Shown here piece after piece: positions 8,947 through 18,782 of a stretch of 64,000 nt of DNA (position 1 is its first letter; the number at the start of each line of letters is the position of its first letter). A model generated the notes under the pieces. That model saw nothing but the letters and a program-made list of their open reading frames with translations. It searched no databases and was not told the origin of the DNA. Position numbers and translations under genes: made by a program. Origin of the DNA: Rhodothermales bacterium (GTDB lineage: Bacteria > Bacteroidota > Rhodothermia > Rhodothermales > Bin80). The DNA is taken from the NCBI GenBank assembly GCA_951812585.1, contig OX638318.1:2478380-2542379 (forward strand), written 5' to 3'.

Positions 8947-10752
8947 ATGTCTTTGCATCAAAGCCGCATTCGCAATTTCTGCATCATTGCCCATATTGAT
9001 CACGGGAAGAGCACCCTGGCGGATCGACTGCTGGAGCTTACGGAAACCGTTGCGCAGCGGGACATGCAAGATCAGGTCCTGGATTCCATGGATCTGGAGC
9101 GTGAGCGGGGGATTACGATAAAGAGCCACGCCATCCAGATGCAGTATCCGGCATCGGATGGTATCTCGTACACGCTCAACCTTATCGATACGCCTGGCCA
9201 TGTAGACTTCAGCTACGAAGTGTCCCGGGCGCTGAAGGCCTGTGAAGGGGCCATCCTGGTTATTGATGCCGCACAGGGTATTGAGGCCCAAACGATCAGT
9301 AATCTGCTTCTTGCACTTGACCACGATCTGGAGATCATTCCAGTGCTCAACAAGGTGGATCTGCCGAGCGCGCGGCCTGACCTGGTGGCCATGTCTGTGG
9401 AAAACCTCATAGGAGAGCCCGCTGAAGATGTGCTCACGATCAGCGCAAAGACGGGCGAAGGCGTGCAAGACCTGGTGGAAGCTGTCATAGCACGCGTACC
9501 ACCGCCAAAGGGGAAGGTCAGCGCACCCTTGCGCGCGCTGATCTTCGATTCGATATTCAATCAGTATCGCGGAGCCGTTGCGTATGTGCGCGTGTTTGAA
9601 GGCGCGCTCAAGAGGCGGGACGACATCTACTTCATGGCGGCTGACCGCACCTATGCCGCTGAGGAGATCGGGGTCTTGCGCCTGGGTATGGAGCCTGCGG
9701 AGGAGCTGGTAGCGGGCGACGTAGGGTATGTGATCGGATCCATCAAGGATGTGCGGGATACGCGCGTCGGCGATACGATCACGCACGCGCGCAGGCGGGC
9801 GGCAGCGCCGATAGCCGGGTTTCGGGAGGTCAAGCCCATGGTGTTCTCGGGCGTGTACCCTGCCAATGCCGAGGACTTCGAGGATCTGCGGGCGTCACTG
9901 GCACGGTTGCAGCTTAACGACTCGGCCATTGTGTACGAGCCGGAAACGTCGGTGGCTTTAGGATTCGGGTTTCGCGTAGGCTTTCTGGGGCTGCTTCATA
10001 TGGAGATTGTGCAGGAGCGATTGGATCGGGAGTTCGGGCTGGACATCATCACAACCTTGCCGAACGTGAAGTACGAGATCGTGCTGACAAGTGGCACGGT
10101 GCAGATCATTGAGAACCCCAATAAGGTGCCCGCCGGCAATGTGCTGGATCATATTCGCGAGCCCTATGTGAAGGCCGAGATCATCACGCCGACAGACTAC
10201 ATCGGCAACCTCATGAAACTGTGCCAGGAGCGCCGCGGCGAGTATATGAACCAGACGTATCTGGATCAGGAGCGGGTGAGTTTGGAGTACCAGCTGCCGC
10301 TTGCCGAGATTGTCTTTGACTTCTACGACAGGCTCAAGAGCTTCAGCCGGGGCTATGCCTCGCTCGACTATGAACTGTCAGGATACCGCCGGAGCGATCT
10401 AATCAAGCTGGACATTCTGATCAACGGAGATCCGGTCGACGCGCTCTCGGCTATTGTACACCGCACAAAGGCATTTGAGATGGGACGCAAGCTGACCTCG
10501 CGACTGAAGGAGCTGATTCCGCGGCAGATGTTCGAAGTGGCCATCCAAGCGGCCATCGGCAGCCGTGTCATTGCGCGCACCACGGTGCGGGCTGTACGCA
10601 AGGATGTAACTGCCAAGTGTTATGGCGGGGACATCACCCGCAAGCGCAAGCTGCTGGAAAAGCAAAAGGAAGGCAAGAAGCGCATGAAGCATGTGGGCAG
10701 CGTGGAAGTGCCGCAGGAAGCCTTTCTTGCCGTGCTATCCATGGAGCGATAG
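8947..10752 (+). CDS. lepA: Elongation factor 4 (LepA), ribosome back-translocase GTPase
   Basis: 601 residues from ATG 8947, the usual length. The frame is also open from ATG 8896 (17 extra residues), but the conserved [16 protein letters not shown] block starts 8 residues after 8947. G1 is HIDHGKST (16-23), switch I carries RGITI, G3 is DTPGH (81-85) and G4 is NKVD. EF-G-like domains III and V and the LepA-specific C-terminal domain ([21 protein letters not shown]) follow. A conserved unknown protein and lepB lie downstream. Confidence 0.96.
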   Translation: MSLHQSRIRNFCIIAHIDHGKSTLADRLLELTETVAQRDMQDQVLDSMDLERERGITIKSHAIQMQYPASDGISYTLNLIDTPGHVDFSYEVSRALKACEGAILVIDAAQGIEAQTISNLLLALDHDLEIIPVLNKVDLPSARPDLVAMSVENLIGEPAEDVLTISAKTGEGVQDLVEAVIARVPPPKGKVSAPLRALIFDSIFNQYRGAVAYVRVFEGALKRRDDIYFMAADRTYAAEEIGVLRLGMEPAEELVAGDVGYVIGSIKDVRDTRVGDTITHARRRAAAPIAGFREVKPMVFSGVYPANAEDFEDLRASLARLQLNDSAIVYEPETSVALGFGFRVGFLGLLHMEIVQERLDREFGLDIITTLPNVKYEIVLTSGTVQIIENPNKVPAGNVLDHIREPYVKAEIITPTDYIGNLMKLCQERRGEYMNQTYLDQERVSLEYQLPLAEIVFDFYDRLKSFSRGYASLDYELSGYRRSDLIKLDILINGDPVDALSAIVHRTKAFEMGRKLTSRLKELIPRQMFEVAIQAAIGSRVIARTTVRAVRKDVTAKCYGGDITRKRKLLEKQKEGKKRMKHVGSVEVPQEAFLAVLSMER

Positions 10753-10753
10753 G

Positions 10754-11635
10754 GTGTCCACCACGCAGCATATGATCGGCCTTGCGCGCGGCTGGGCAGC
10801 CGCGGCGTCCTGCGCGGCAATGACGTTCTGCATGGCAACGGCGATGCTGGTGCAGCATGCGCAGTCGCAGCCCCGCCAGCGCATTGCCAAGGACGAGGTC
10901 GGTTGGGTGTATTCACGGGCACGCTTTGCACAGGAATTCCGGCGTTTTACAGCGAGCCAAGGCATGTACGTGCAGCCTGCAGGCGTGGACCTGCACCCGG
11001 TGGCATCCGATACGCTCGTGCCCTGGATCATGTCGCTGGCATCCACGACCACAGAGTCGCCTGCGTCCCCCTGGGCTGGTGAAGTCACTTCATGGCGCGT
11101 CATTGCTCCAAGCGAGCGGCTCAAGCATCAGGGGCTGTTCGGATCCACTAGGATGGCGTATGTCGGCAACGATACCTTTATGCAGGTCGACACCACAGCG
11201 ACCCCGCACATACGGGCCAAGATGCAGAGCACCTTCGGCGCGCCGACCGAAACCATCGTGGAAGTGCACAATACAGCGGACCCGGGCGAAAACATCCAGT
11301 TCGAGTACTGGTTTATTGTGAACGATTCCATTCCGGTGACGGTCATGGATTCCTATGGACCGTTTGACCATGGGATTGTCCTATCCGGGGACCACAGGTT
11401 TAGGGATCAGCTGTTCAACCTGCGCCAATCACTCTTGGGACGCATGATGCGGGAAGCACCATTCGGCGTGTATACGGACTACTTCTACGACAGGGTCGAT
11501 TCGCGGTGGTATCGGACGGGCTACGACGGGGCCATATTCTTCGTCAAGCCGATGAGTCCACCGGACCTGTCACATGGACGCCCTAAGGTCGCTGCGTCGC
11601 AGACCGGAGCACAACCCCAATCGGACGGTAACTGA
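10754..11635 (+). CDS. Conserved exported protein of unknown function between lepA and lepB
   Basis: 293 residues from GTG 10754, directly after the lepA stop; ATG 10772 is an alternative start. An N-terminal hydrophobic stretch (about residues 7-35, ending near QHAQSQ) looks like a signal peptide, so the protein is probably periplasmic or surface exposed. The rest is soluble, mixed strand and helix, rich in aromatic and acidic residues (FEYWFIVNDS, TDYFYDRVDSRWYRTGYDG). I recognise no domain. Its 3' end overlaps the long form of lepB by 62 nt, so it may be co-expressed with the secretion peptidase. Confidence 0.7.
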   Translation: MSTTQHMIGLARGWAAAASCAAMTFCMATAMLVQHAQSQPRQRIAKDEVGWVYSRARFAQEFRRFTASQGMYVQPAGVDLHPVASDTLVPWIMSLASTTTESPASPWAGEVTSWRVIAPSERLKHQGLFGSTRMAYVGNDTFMQVDTTATPHIRAKMQSTFGAPTETIVEVHNTADPGENIQFEYWFIVNDSIPVTVMDSYGPFDHGIVLSGDHRFRDQLFNLRQSLLGRMMREAPFGVYTDYFYDRVDSRWYRTGYDGAIFFVKPMSPPDLSHGRPKVAASQTGAQPQSDGN

Positions 11636-12764
11636 GTTGACTGAACCCCAATCCAGGGCAGCGCGGCGCGAACAGCGTGAGGCGCGTGCCACAAGGCGAG
11701 CCCGGAAACGCGGCGAGAAGCCATCCGGAAAGAAGAAGAGCACGCTGCGGGAATGGCTGGACGCCATGATTTTCGCGATCATTTTCATGGTCATCGTGCG
11801 GACCTTGCTCTTTGATCTGTTCCGCATTCCCACCCCGTCCATGGAGAAAAACTTGCTGGTGGGGGACTACCTTTTTGTGTCCAAGCTGCACTACGGGACG
11901 CGAACACCGATGTCGCTGGGCATTCCGTTTACGCAGATCCATGTGCGTGGCCTGCACTTGCCTTGGGCGAGGTTTCCGGGGTTCTCCAGCGTGAGGCGCG
12001 GCGATGCGGTTGTTTTCAACTGGCCCGGGGATCAAACCGATCACATTGATCGGAAGATGCACTACATCAAGCGGGTCGTCGGCATGCCGGGTGACACGCT
12101 CGCCGTCTCCGACAAGGTCGTGCATATCAACGGCGAGCCGCAGCCCATCAATGCGCGCATGCAGCAGCACTGGTATGTCTACACTTCGGATCCGCGTGTG
12201 CAACTGCCCATGGCGCGTCTGCGAGAGGTGGGCATCACCGAGATGATGCCCACGGCCAATCCGAGCGTGGTGCGCGTACTGGCCACCGAGACGTCGGCGC
12301 AGTCGCTAAAGGAATGGACGTATGTAGACCGGGTGATTCCGGCGATTGCCCGTGATGATGGAAGCTACCAGGCACATATGTACCCGGCAGGACAGGATTA
12401 TACGCCCGACAACTACGGTCCGGTTTATATCCCTGGGGAGGGCATGACCATCCCGCTGACCGCCGAAAACTGGCCCGTACTGGAGCCGGTGATTCGCAAG
12501 TATGAGGGGCGGTCCACCGGTGCCAGCGGCGAGACGTTCCTCATCAATGGTGAGCCGGCGATGTCCTACACCTTTACGCAGGACTACTACTTCATGATGG
12601 GCGACAATCGCGACAATTCCGAAGACAGCCGCTTCTGGGGTTTTGTCCCCTTTGATCACATTGTCGGGAAGGCCATCCTGGTGTACTTCTCCTGGGATGC
12701 CGATGGCAGTCCGGTGCTGGTCGGCCAGATACGCTTTGGGCGGCTCTTGAGCACGATCCGGTAG
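11574..12764 (+). CDS. lepB: Signal peptidase I
   Basis: 396 residues as drawn. The start is uncertain: ATG 11574 overlaps the previous gene by 62 nt, while TTG 11637 begins right after its stop and gives 375 residues. A basic N-terminus is followed by a transmembrane helix (about 61-82), then the catalytic serine in PTPSM (Ser89), the catalytic lysine in MHYIKRVVGMPGD (Lys166) and the box E motif GDNRDNSEDSRFWG near the C-terminus. The insertion of about 130 residues between lysine and box E is usual in Bacteroidota-type enzymes. It cleaves signal peptides on the outer face of the inner membrane. Confidence 0.95.
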   Translation: MDALRSLRRRPEHNPNRTVTELTEPQSRAARREQREARATRRARKRGEKPSGKKKSTLREWLDAMIFAIIFMVIVRTLLFDLFRIPTPSMEKNLLVGDYLFVSKLHYGTRTPMSLGIPFTQIHVRGLHLPWARFPGFSSVRRGDAVVFNWPGDQTDHIDRKMHYIKRVVGMPGDTLAVSDKVVHINGEPQPINARMQQHWYVYTSDPRVQLPMARLREVGITEMMPTANPSVVRVLATETSAQSLKEWTYVDRVIPAIARDDGSYQAHMYPAGQDYTPDNYGPVYIPGEGMTIPLTAENWPVLEPVIRKYEGRSTGASGETFLINGEPAMSYTFTQDYYFMMGDNRDNSEDSRFWGFVPFDHIVGKAILVYFSWDADGSPVLVGQIRFGRLLSTIR

Positions 12765-12789
12765 CTTCCCTGCTCAGCAGTCCGGTAGC

Positions 12790-13797
12790 TTAATCGTTTG
12801 CGGCCAGGCGAAGCTGGTCGAAATAGCGCTGCTGATCCGTGCCGGGCGGCACGTCATACGGGTGCGCCGGCAGCGCGACCGGCTTGAGCGAAGGGTATCG
12901 CTGGCCTAACTCGAATGGCTGCGGCTTTGTCTCGGGCTCGGTGCCGATGACCAGGACGGTTGTGCCTTGCTTGAGAATCTTGGCTCCCACGGATTCGATG
13001 TTCTTGGACGCGGCAGTCGTGGTCCATGTGTCGGCCCAGAAGTAGACCCATTTGGCGTCTGCATCTACGAGTCGCACGCAGCCGTGGCTCATGGGCCCGC
13101 CGGTAGGCATTTCGTACTGATGAACATGCATGCCGTTGTGATGGAAATTCATCACCCAGTACATTTCCCAGTCTTCATCCGGCGGGCTTTCTGAAGAAAT
13201 GCGAAATTCCTCCTGCCAATTGAAGTTGTAGCGCCCATTCGGGGTAGGGGATACTTTCGGGTCGCCCGTGTTAATGATGCCCCAGCGCATCAGCCGCCCG
13301 TACTCATAAGCGGCAAAGGCCTGGATCGTCTTGTCCATGATGAAGAGCTTATCGAAATCCCGTCCCCCGCTGTAGTAGCGCGGAAAGGGTGAGTACGCCC
13401 GGAAGTCAAGGTCGAACTGCGTGGGCATGATGAGCGTGTCCCCGATGACGAAAGTCTGCATCACGCTACGGTTGATCATCTGCACCAGCTCAGCCCGGTC
13501 ACGCCCCAGGTCCGCGTCGCCATCCCCAATCAGTCGATAGAACGCGTTGCGCGCCAGCGCGCTGTTGCCGCGCGCGTTCTCGAATACGTAGTACTCGTAG
13601 AACACCTCGGGAATATCCTCCAGGCTCTCTGCGCGCCGGTTGAGCACTTCGGCTACCGCATCCTGATCAATGTATCCGCCTTGAGCCATCGCGGAAATCG
13701 CCAGCAGGCAAAGCGCGCTGAGCAGAACAGCTGCTCTGAGCAAGTTGATTTTGGGCAAGACGACAGTGTTGGATTCGTTGTCAATCACTATACCCAT
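12790..13797 (-). CDS. L,D-transpeptidase (YkuD domain), exported
   Basis: 335 residues. I place the start at 13797 (MGIVIDNESN) because a signal peptide (LLRAAVLLSALCLLAISAMAQ region) follows; the frame is open 162 nt further upstream. The YkuD catalytic motif is HG.. then SHGCVRL, with nucleophile Cys240. The N-terminal half is an unassigned helical domain. Such enzymes make 3-3 cross-links in peptidoglycan or attach proteins to it. A second L,D-transpeptidase is at 53535-54332. The gene is convergent with lepB. Confidence 0.88.
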   Translation of the reverse strand: MGIVIDNESNTVVLPKINLLRAAVLLSALCLLAISAMAQGGYIDQDAVAEVLNRRAESLEDIPEVFYEYYVFENARGNSALARNAFYRLIGDGDADLGRDRAELVQMINRSVMQTFVIGDTLIMPTQFDLDFRAYSPFPRYYSGGRDFDKLFIMDKTIQAFAAYEYGRLMRWGIINTGDPKVSPTPNGRYNFNWQEEFRISSESPPDEDWEMYWVMNFHHNGMHVHQYEMPTGGPMSHGCVRLVDADAKWVYFWADTWTTTAASKNIESVGAKILKQGTTVLVIGTEPETKPQPFELGQRYPSLKPVALPAHPYDVPPGTDQQRYFDQLRLAAND

Positions 13798-13942
13798 TGT
13801 TGGCGCGAAATGCTTAACGAGGCCGCGTATTCGAGACGGTGCGTTGTGCTGCTGCAGGGTTGCAGCGCGGTCACTGGCGCAGCACCAATCAGGCGATGGC
13901 CGTGCAACGGGGTCTTTCATTGTAGCAGTAGGGGCCTGCCGG

Positions 13943-14998
13943 CTACGCTGCAGGTTCATTGCCAGGGGTGCATCCTGTGGACTTCAGACCATCAATCATT
14001 TCTTGACTTCCGAGGACTATCAGCATGTCGCCGGAATTGATTGGATCATGCGGCCCGGGATTGAATCGCTGCTCCTTTGAATCAGCACGAATCACGGACA
14101 GGACGATGGCCTCGAAGTGCTGCCGAAACCTGGCCGATGCAAGCGTCTTGCCTGCCAGGAACGAATCGGCCTCCACCACGACTTCGTCCATGATAAGCCC
14201 GTTCTCGTCTGTCTTGAGCACATGCGTCAAGAAGTCGTCTACGTTCGGCCGCAAGATGACCTGCGCCATTCGAATAGCACCGATGTTGGTGGGTGCGACC
14301 ACGCGTGAAGCACCGGCTTGGAGCAGTCGTCGGCGGTTACCATCGTTCGTGGTGCGCGCCATAATAAAGAGATCCGAATTCAGATCCCGGCCCAGAAGGG
14401 TGACAAACACGTTAAGAGAGTCCTCGGGCAGCAGCGTGATGAGCCCGCTTGCCCGTTCGATGCCCGCCGATTTCAGCGTTGCTTCGTCCGTAGCATCCCC
14501 CTGGATATGCGGAATATCCTCTTTGCGGAGCTCCTCAGCAATGGCATGCTTGCGATCCAATACCACCAGAGGCGTGTGCTTTGCGCGCAGGTCTTTTACC
14601 ACGCGCCGGCCAATGCGCCCATAGCCGCATATGATATAGTGCGATTCCATACGTCGAATACGTCGGGCCAGGCGTCGCTCGCGAATGATGCGTGCTGAGA
14701 CCACCATCTGGGCCACACGTGTGGCACCGAAGGCGGCGACGCCGATGCCGACAAAAGCGAATAAGATGGTGAAGATGCGACCGGCATTGGATAGGTCATG
14801 TGTTTCAGAAAAGCCTATCGTGGTCAACGTGATGAAGCTCATGTAGAGCCCGTCCAAGAGCGGCCACTGCTCGATAGCAGCATACGACAGGGTGCCGATG
14901 CCCAACCATGTCATCAGGAAGACACCGCAAATGATGACCTCGCGCTGTTCCGTACCGAGGTCCGAAAGGCGCTTGGAAACAGGAATTTGCGGGAGCAT
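13943..14998 (-). CDS. Two-TM potassium channel with RCK (TrkA-N/TrkA-C) regulatory domains
   Basis: 351 residues. Helix 1 (about 20-40), a pore loop with selectivity filter TLTTIGFSE (57-65), helix 2 (about 72-95), a basic linker, then a Rossmann RCK-N domain starting YIICGYGRIG (121-130) and a C-terminal TrkA-C-like domain. This is the MthK/Kch-type architecture of ligand-gated K+ channels. The filter has TIGF in place of TVGYG, a common variant in this family. Confidence 0.93.
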   Translation of the reverse strand: MLPQIPVSKRLSDLGTEQREVIICGVFLMTWLGIGTLSYAAIEQWPLLDGLYMSFITLTTIGFSETHDLSNAGRIFTILFAFVGIGVAAFGATRVAQMVVSARIIRERRLARRIRRMESHYIICGYGRIGRRVVKDLRAKHTPLVVLDRKHAIAEELRKEDIPHIQGDATDEATLKSAGIERASGLITLLPEDSLNVFVTLLGRDLNSDLFIMARTTNDGNRRRLLQAGASRVVAPTNIGAIRMAQVILRPNVDDFLTHVLKTDENGLIMDEVVVEADSFLAGKTLASARFRQHFEAIVLSVIRADSKEQRFNPGPHDPINSGDMLIVLGSQEMIDGLKSTGCTPGNEPAA

Positions 14999-15019
14999 GA
15001 CGGATTGCGATGCCGCTCG

Positions 15020-15541
15020 CTATGCTCCAACCGTCGACAGCCGCCTGAACACGCGTGCATGCCACGATGCGGCAAAGGGCCGCTCAAATTGACCGGATCG
15101 CAGCGCCTTCACTGTCGTGATGCTGAGGTCGAATACCGGCGTGCTTTCCCGCACCGTGTCTGCTTGTACCAAGCGACGAAACGCGCCGCGCGTTGCGGCT
15201 TGGATGCAGTCGTGGCCATCCCGATAAAACACATAGAGCGGCGATAGCAGCACGATGCCACAGGCCACCGCTGCCGCTTCCACCGCATGCGTAAGGCGGT
15301 CTATGCTGCACCCGGAGGGCATACTCCCGTCCGTTACGTTGCCGCCGACCACGATGAACCGGCCATCGATCAGCACGGCCTCGCCCGTGCATACGCGGCC
15401 GTGCGAGCGCCATGCATTCAGGAAGGTGCGCAGCTGCGACAGCAGGCGGTTCTGAACCTCCGGCTTCACCGATTCACGGGTGGCATACACCCACACGCGT
15501 CCTGTGTCCGGTACAGGCTGGAGCAGGTCCTGATAGTTCAT
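15020..15541 (-). CDS. Conserved Bacteroidota-type protein with GCSID motif, function unknown
   Basis: 173 residues. VWVYATRE near the N-terminus, the AWRSHGR segment and GCSID (77-81) match a short family found across Bacteroidota, often mislabelled in databases as ABC transporter ATPase although it has no Walker motifs. The region RDGHDCIQAA is also seen. It is soluble with no signal peptide. It lies 21 nt downstream of, and in the same direction as, the region ahead of the K+ channel gene, so the two may be co-transcribed. Function unknown. Confidence 0.8.
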   Translation of the reverse strand: MNYQDLLQPVPDTGRVWVYATRESVKPEVQNRLLSQLRTFLNAWRSHGRVCTGEAVLIDGRFIVVGGNVTDGSMPSGCSIDRLTHAVEAAAVACGIVLLSPLYVFYRDGHDCIQAATRGAFRRLVQADTVRESTPVFDLSITTVKALRSGQFERPFAASWHARVFRRLSTVGA

Positions 15542-15681
15542 GGCAGTTGAAATGAGGAAGCACTTGCATAAACAAAACTACAAACATTAGGGTTCAATGG
15601 GTCCGGCACAGTGTCACATGCAGCATCGCGGTGCACCCGCAGCGCAAGGAACTGCAGCATCGCGGCGAAGCAATCTGGATC

Positions 15682-16458
15682 ATGGATCTGAACTTGAAGG
15701 ACAAAGTAGTGGTCGTTACCGGCAGCAGTCGGGGCTTGGGTCGGTTCATCGCCGAAGGGCTTGCGGCGGAGGGATGCCGGTTGGCCATATGTGCGCGCAG
15801 CGCCGGGAAGCTTGAGGAAGCGGCGCGCGGCATGCGCGCGGCGGGAGCCGAGGTTCTGACGATGCCTACGGATCTAACGGTGCCCGGCTCACCGGAAGCG
15901 CTGATAGGCTTGACCATAGACCATTTTGGCCGCATCGATTGCCTTGTGAACAACGTCGGCGGCAACCGGCGGGGCAATTTCGTGGACACCACCGACAGCG
16001 ACTGGCAGGCGGTCCTTGAGCTGAACCTAAACGTCCACCTGCGCTGCGCGCGCAAAGCGGTCCCATCGATGATGCAGAACGGTGGCGGGGCGATCCTTTT
16101 CATTGCGTCCATCTTCGGACGCGAAGCAGGCGGGCCTGGACTGTCCATTTACAACGCCACCAAGTCGGCCCTCATCAGCGCAGCCAAGATCATGGCGCTG
16201 GAGTTAGCACCTCACCATATCCGCGTAAACTGTATAGCGCCCGGGTCCATCCGATTTCCTGGCGGTTCATGGGATCGCCGCGTGCAAAGCGATCCAGAAG
16301 GCATGAAGGCGTTTATCGCCCAGAACCTCCCTATTGGACGCTTTGGGCGTGCAGAGGAGATTGCCGATGTTGCTGCTTTTTTGCTTTCGGAACGCGCAAG
16401 CCTGGTCACGGGCGCGTGCCTGAATGTGGATGGCGGTCAGTCCCGGTCGCTGATATAG
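15682..16458 (+). CDS. SDR-family oxidoreductase (3-oxoacyl-ACP reductase-like)
   Basis: 258 residues from ATG 15682 (MDLNLKDKVVVVTG). The cofactor loop is TGSSRGLG (13-20) and the usual NNAG reads NNVGG (90-94). The catalytic triad is S143, Y157 and K161 (YNATK). The C-terminus LVTGACLNVDGGQSRS is standard. It belongs to a broad group containing FabG-like and glucose dehydrogenase-like enzymes, and the substrate is not predictable. It stands alone between the GCSID protein and the convergent YjbQ-like gene. Confidence 0.85.
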   Translation: MDLNLKDKVVVVTGSSRGLGRFIAEGLAAEGCRLAICARSAGKLEEAARGMRAAGAEVLTMPTDLTVPGSPEALIGLTIDHFGRIDCLVNNVGGNRRGNFVDTTDSDWQAVLELNLNVHLRCARKAVPSMMQNGGGAILFIASIFGREAGGPGLSIYNATKSALISAAKIMALELAPHHIRVNCIAPGSIRFPGGSWDRRVQSDPEGMKAFIAQNLPIGRFGRAEEIADVAAFLLSERASLVTGACLNVDGGQSRSLI

Positions 16459-16463
16459 TCGCC

Positions 16464-17600
16464 CTAGTCAAAGCGCATGAGACGCACGCGCAGTTTGCGC
16501 GCGGTGCCGCTGGACTTTCTCCATTGCACCAGGATGGGGCTCTGGTACGTACCCAGTACCAGGTTGCCCGCTGATTGCGGGTCATCCCCGTAGATCAGCA
16601 GCGACACGGAGCGGTTCAGCCCCATCCAGCGCGACGCAGAGGTTGTGGCTACGTACTCAATCACACGCTCCAGATACGGGACGCTGCGTTCCAACCTTTC
16701 GATCACGTGATTCAGGATGGAAGTGCGCCGCCCAACGGTGGCGATCACCTCGTTGATGATCTGAATCAAGTCCTGCATCAGGTATTTCTTCGCCCGTTTT
16801 GGCAAAGAACGCGGGTCGCGTACGATGCTCACGGCCTCCTTTTTCATGTAGTGGAGCGGATTATCCAGCACGCCAGCCAGGTCGTTTTCGATCAGCAGCG
16901 GTTCAAACTCGTTCACCGTGAGACCGGCATGCTCCTCGTCATCCTCCAGTGTAAGAACGACGGCACCGCGCCGAATGTTGTGCTGCGCGATCAAGGCCTT
17001 CAGGTTCAAGTCGGCGCCCAGACCAATATCCCCCACATTTACGGACACGACCGGTTTATCCGGCATCTCCACTACGACCACATGCTCGCTTACGCATTCC
17101 GTGGTGTTGTATCCGACCACCAAAGTGCGGCGCTGCCGCTTAAAGCCCGCATTGACACCATCCAGGTCAACGAAGTAGACTGGAAGGTCGGGGTTGTTTT
17201 CATACTCCACGGCGCTGCCCAGTCCCAGCGAGATGTACACCAGATGTGAATCCGCATTGTGGGGCTCGCGCAGCTTCTGTTCCAGACTCAGCTCTTTCCT
17301 GAGAGCCATGCGGTCGTGCCAGTACGGCGCGCCGCTCGGAAACAGTCGCTTGGCCGATTGGATGACCGCCTCCACAGACTCGCGGCGGTGCTCCATCCGG
17401 GTCGCCATGTCGGGATCCAGAAACCCGGCCGTCGTATGCAGGGAGCAGAACAGCAGCTTTTGATAGGACGCAAGGACCCCATTGCTGCGCCCGGCAAGTA
17501 GCGGCATCACATCGGTGATCTCAGTGCGGTGCGCAGGCACCAGCTCAAGCGAAACGACCGGAGCTTTCATCATGAAATAGGTTGCGCGGCCGCCTGACAT
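16464..17600 (-). CDS. Large protein with a YjbQ/UPF0047-like N-terminal domain
   Basis: 378 residues, no signal peptide. The N-terminal part has the spacing of the YjbQ family: HTTAGF (55-60), YWHD (93-96), NADSHL (115-120), a following LGLGSAVEY strand, and a closing RQRRTLVVGY. YjbQ proteins are about 140 residues and bind metal or phosphate; some show thiamin phosphate synthase activity in vitro. The remaining roughly 200 residues (about 180-378) resemble no family I recognise. They include an acidic LTLEDDEEHAG segment and a helix-rich part (YLMQDLIQIINEV). A start 10 codons inside (MMKAPVV) is possible. The assignment is tentative. Confidence 0.6.
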   Translation of the reverse strand: MSGGRATYFMMKAPVVSLELVPAHRTEITDVMPLLAGRSNGVLASYQKLLFCSLHTTAGFLDPDMATRMEHRRESVEAVIQSAKRLFPSGAPYWHDRMALRKELSLEQKLREPHNADSHLVYISLGLGSAVEYENNPDLPVYFVDLDGVNAGFKRQRRTLVVGYNTTECVSEHVVVVEMPDKPVVSVNVGDIGLGADLNLKALIAQHNIRRGAVVLTLEDDEEHAGLTVNEFEPLLIENDLAGVLDNPLHYMKKEAVSIVRDPRSLPKRAKKYLMQDLIQIINEVIATVGRRTSILNHVIERLERSVPYLERVIEYVATTSASRWMGLNRSVSLLIYGDDPQSAGNLVLGTYQSPILVQWRKSSGTARKLRVRLMRFD

Positions 17601-17639
17601 GCACCATGAGGCCAGGTTCGTCCATGATCAGCGGCTGCA

Positions 17640-18124
17640 AGCTAATGTGGTATTTCGGAATTACGTTGTTGTAATCTTCCAGTTTTGCCTCGATTGACTC
17701 GGCTGTGGCCACCCATACAAACGGCTTTGAGTGCACATTGAGGTGGCGGATGTACGCATGGATGCGACAGATCAGCTGCTGCACGCTCGTGACGTGCCGC
17801 ACTGGATGGCTTGTTGGATGATGAGGCTGAAGAAGCGTTCCACCTGATTGAGTCAAGACGCAGAGGTGGGTGTGCAATGCAGCGTGTAACGGGGCCGCCT
17901 GGCGAGCCATGCGCCAGACGGCGGCACCATTTGCTCACCGTAGGCAACGACACGCGCTCCCGTCCGGTTGCCGTGAGATTCGACAAGCCCTCGGCGCACG
18001 CCAGGACAATACGGGCGCGCTGCACAAGGCCGTGAGTTTGAACCATGGACTGCGCAAGATACTGCAATTGACCACGATCTGCCGCGGACAAGGCCAGCGG
18101 CGTGAGTGGACGATCTCGAGGCAT
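17640..18124 (-). pseudogene. Decayed IS630-family transposase
   Basis: Reading leftward from 18124, MPRDRPLTPLALSAADRGQL and then RARIVLACAEGLSN match the N-terminal helix-turn-helix of IS630 transposases, ending near TVSKWCRRLAHGSPGG. The central catalytic part is missing. The C-terminal motif appears in another frame as CTPTSAS-stop-LNQVERFF, where the family has SASWLNQVERFF: the Trp codon has become TGA. A further frameshift leads into SVQQLICRIHAYIRHLN and KPFVWVATAESI. Internal deletion, nonsense change and frameshift make this a dead element. I did not identify terminal inverted repeats. Confidence 0.85.
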
Positions 18125-18782
18125 CGCTTCCAATGCGAAGCCTGAAGCCATCCGATAGCGTAAACGGATTGGAGTCGCTTAATATTAAGGCAATAATATG
18201 GAAACAGGGCAGAAAACAGTGCGCAGCTGTGTGCCTTTGGACACGCTTCACATCGTCCAGCGCGGATGGCGCGGGGGGCACGCGCGCCAAACCGCTTACG
18301 CCCGACCGCACGAAGATCACGCGTTTCGGCAGAAGGCATTCGAAGTTGACTGACTTGATAGATCGCCGCGGCGCAGCTGGCTGCAAAGAGCTTATTGGGT
18401 GGGCCGCTGTATGCCGTAGCTGGCAACCCGCACCTGACCGTGCATCGGTGCTGCGCGTCTCAGAGAAGTGCTCGCTATTCGAGCCGACCCGGACTGAGGG
18501 ACCTGCACAGATCTGGGGGTTTGTCGCGGGCATAGGGGTAAGAAGCTTTACGCCGAACTCATGGGCGGCTCGGCATTTTCCCGTATGCAGCGCGGGTGAG
18601 GGGATCGCATCCCAGGTCCGGCACCGAACCGGGGATGCGCTGCGCACTTGCTGTTGTGCGTTCGGGCTCTGCACAGCAGTGTCCTTGCCTCGCCGATTCG
18701 ATGAATCGTCTTATCTTTCCTGGCAACGTACACGGCGGCGGTCGGTGCGGCGAGGAACCTTCAATAAGCGCGCGGTATCCCG
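18125..18782. other. Gene-free stretch beside the IS630 remnant
   Basis: About 660 nt between the transposase remnant and the phosphatase gene. Several ORFs of 60-270 codons cross it in different frames, but none has recognisable motifs or neighbour-like codon use. The right part (about 18690-18780) presumably carries the promoter of the downstream phosphatase. The rest may be flanking debris of the insertion. Confidence 0.45.

Noticed and set aside
8578-9786. 402-codon minus-strand ORF opposite lepA
   Set aside because: Antisense shadow of an essential conserved gene, no recognisable protein features.
11583-12203. 206-codon minus-strand ORF opposite lepB
   Set aside because: Antisense shadow of the signal peptidase gene.
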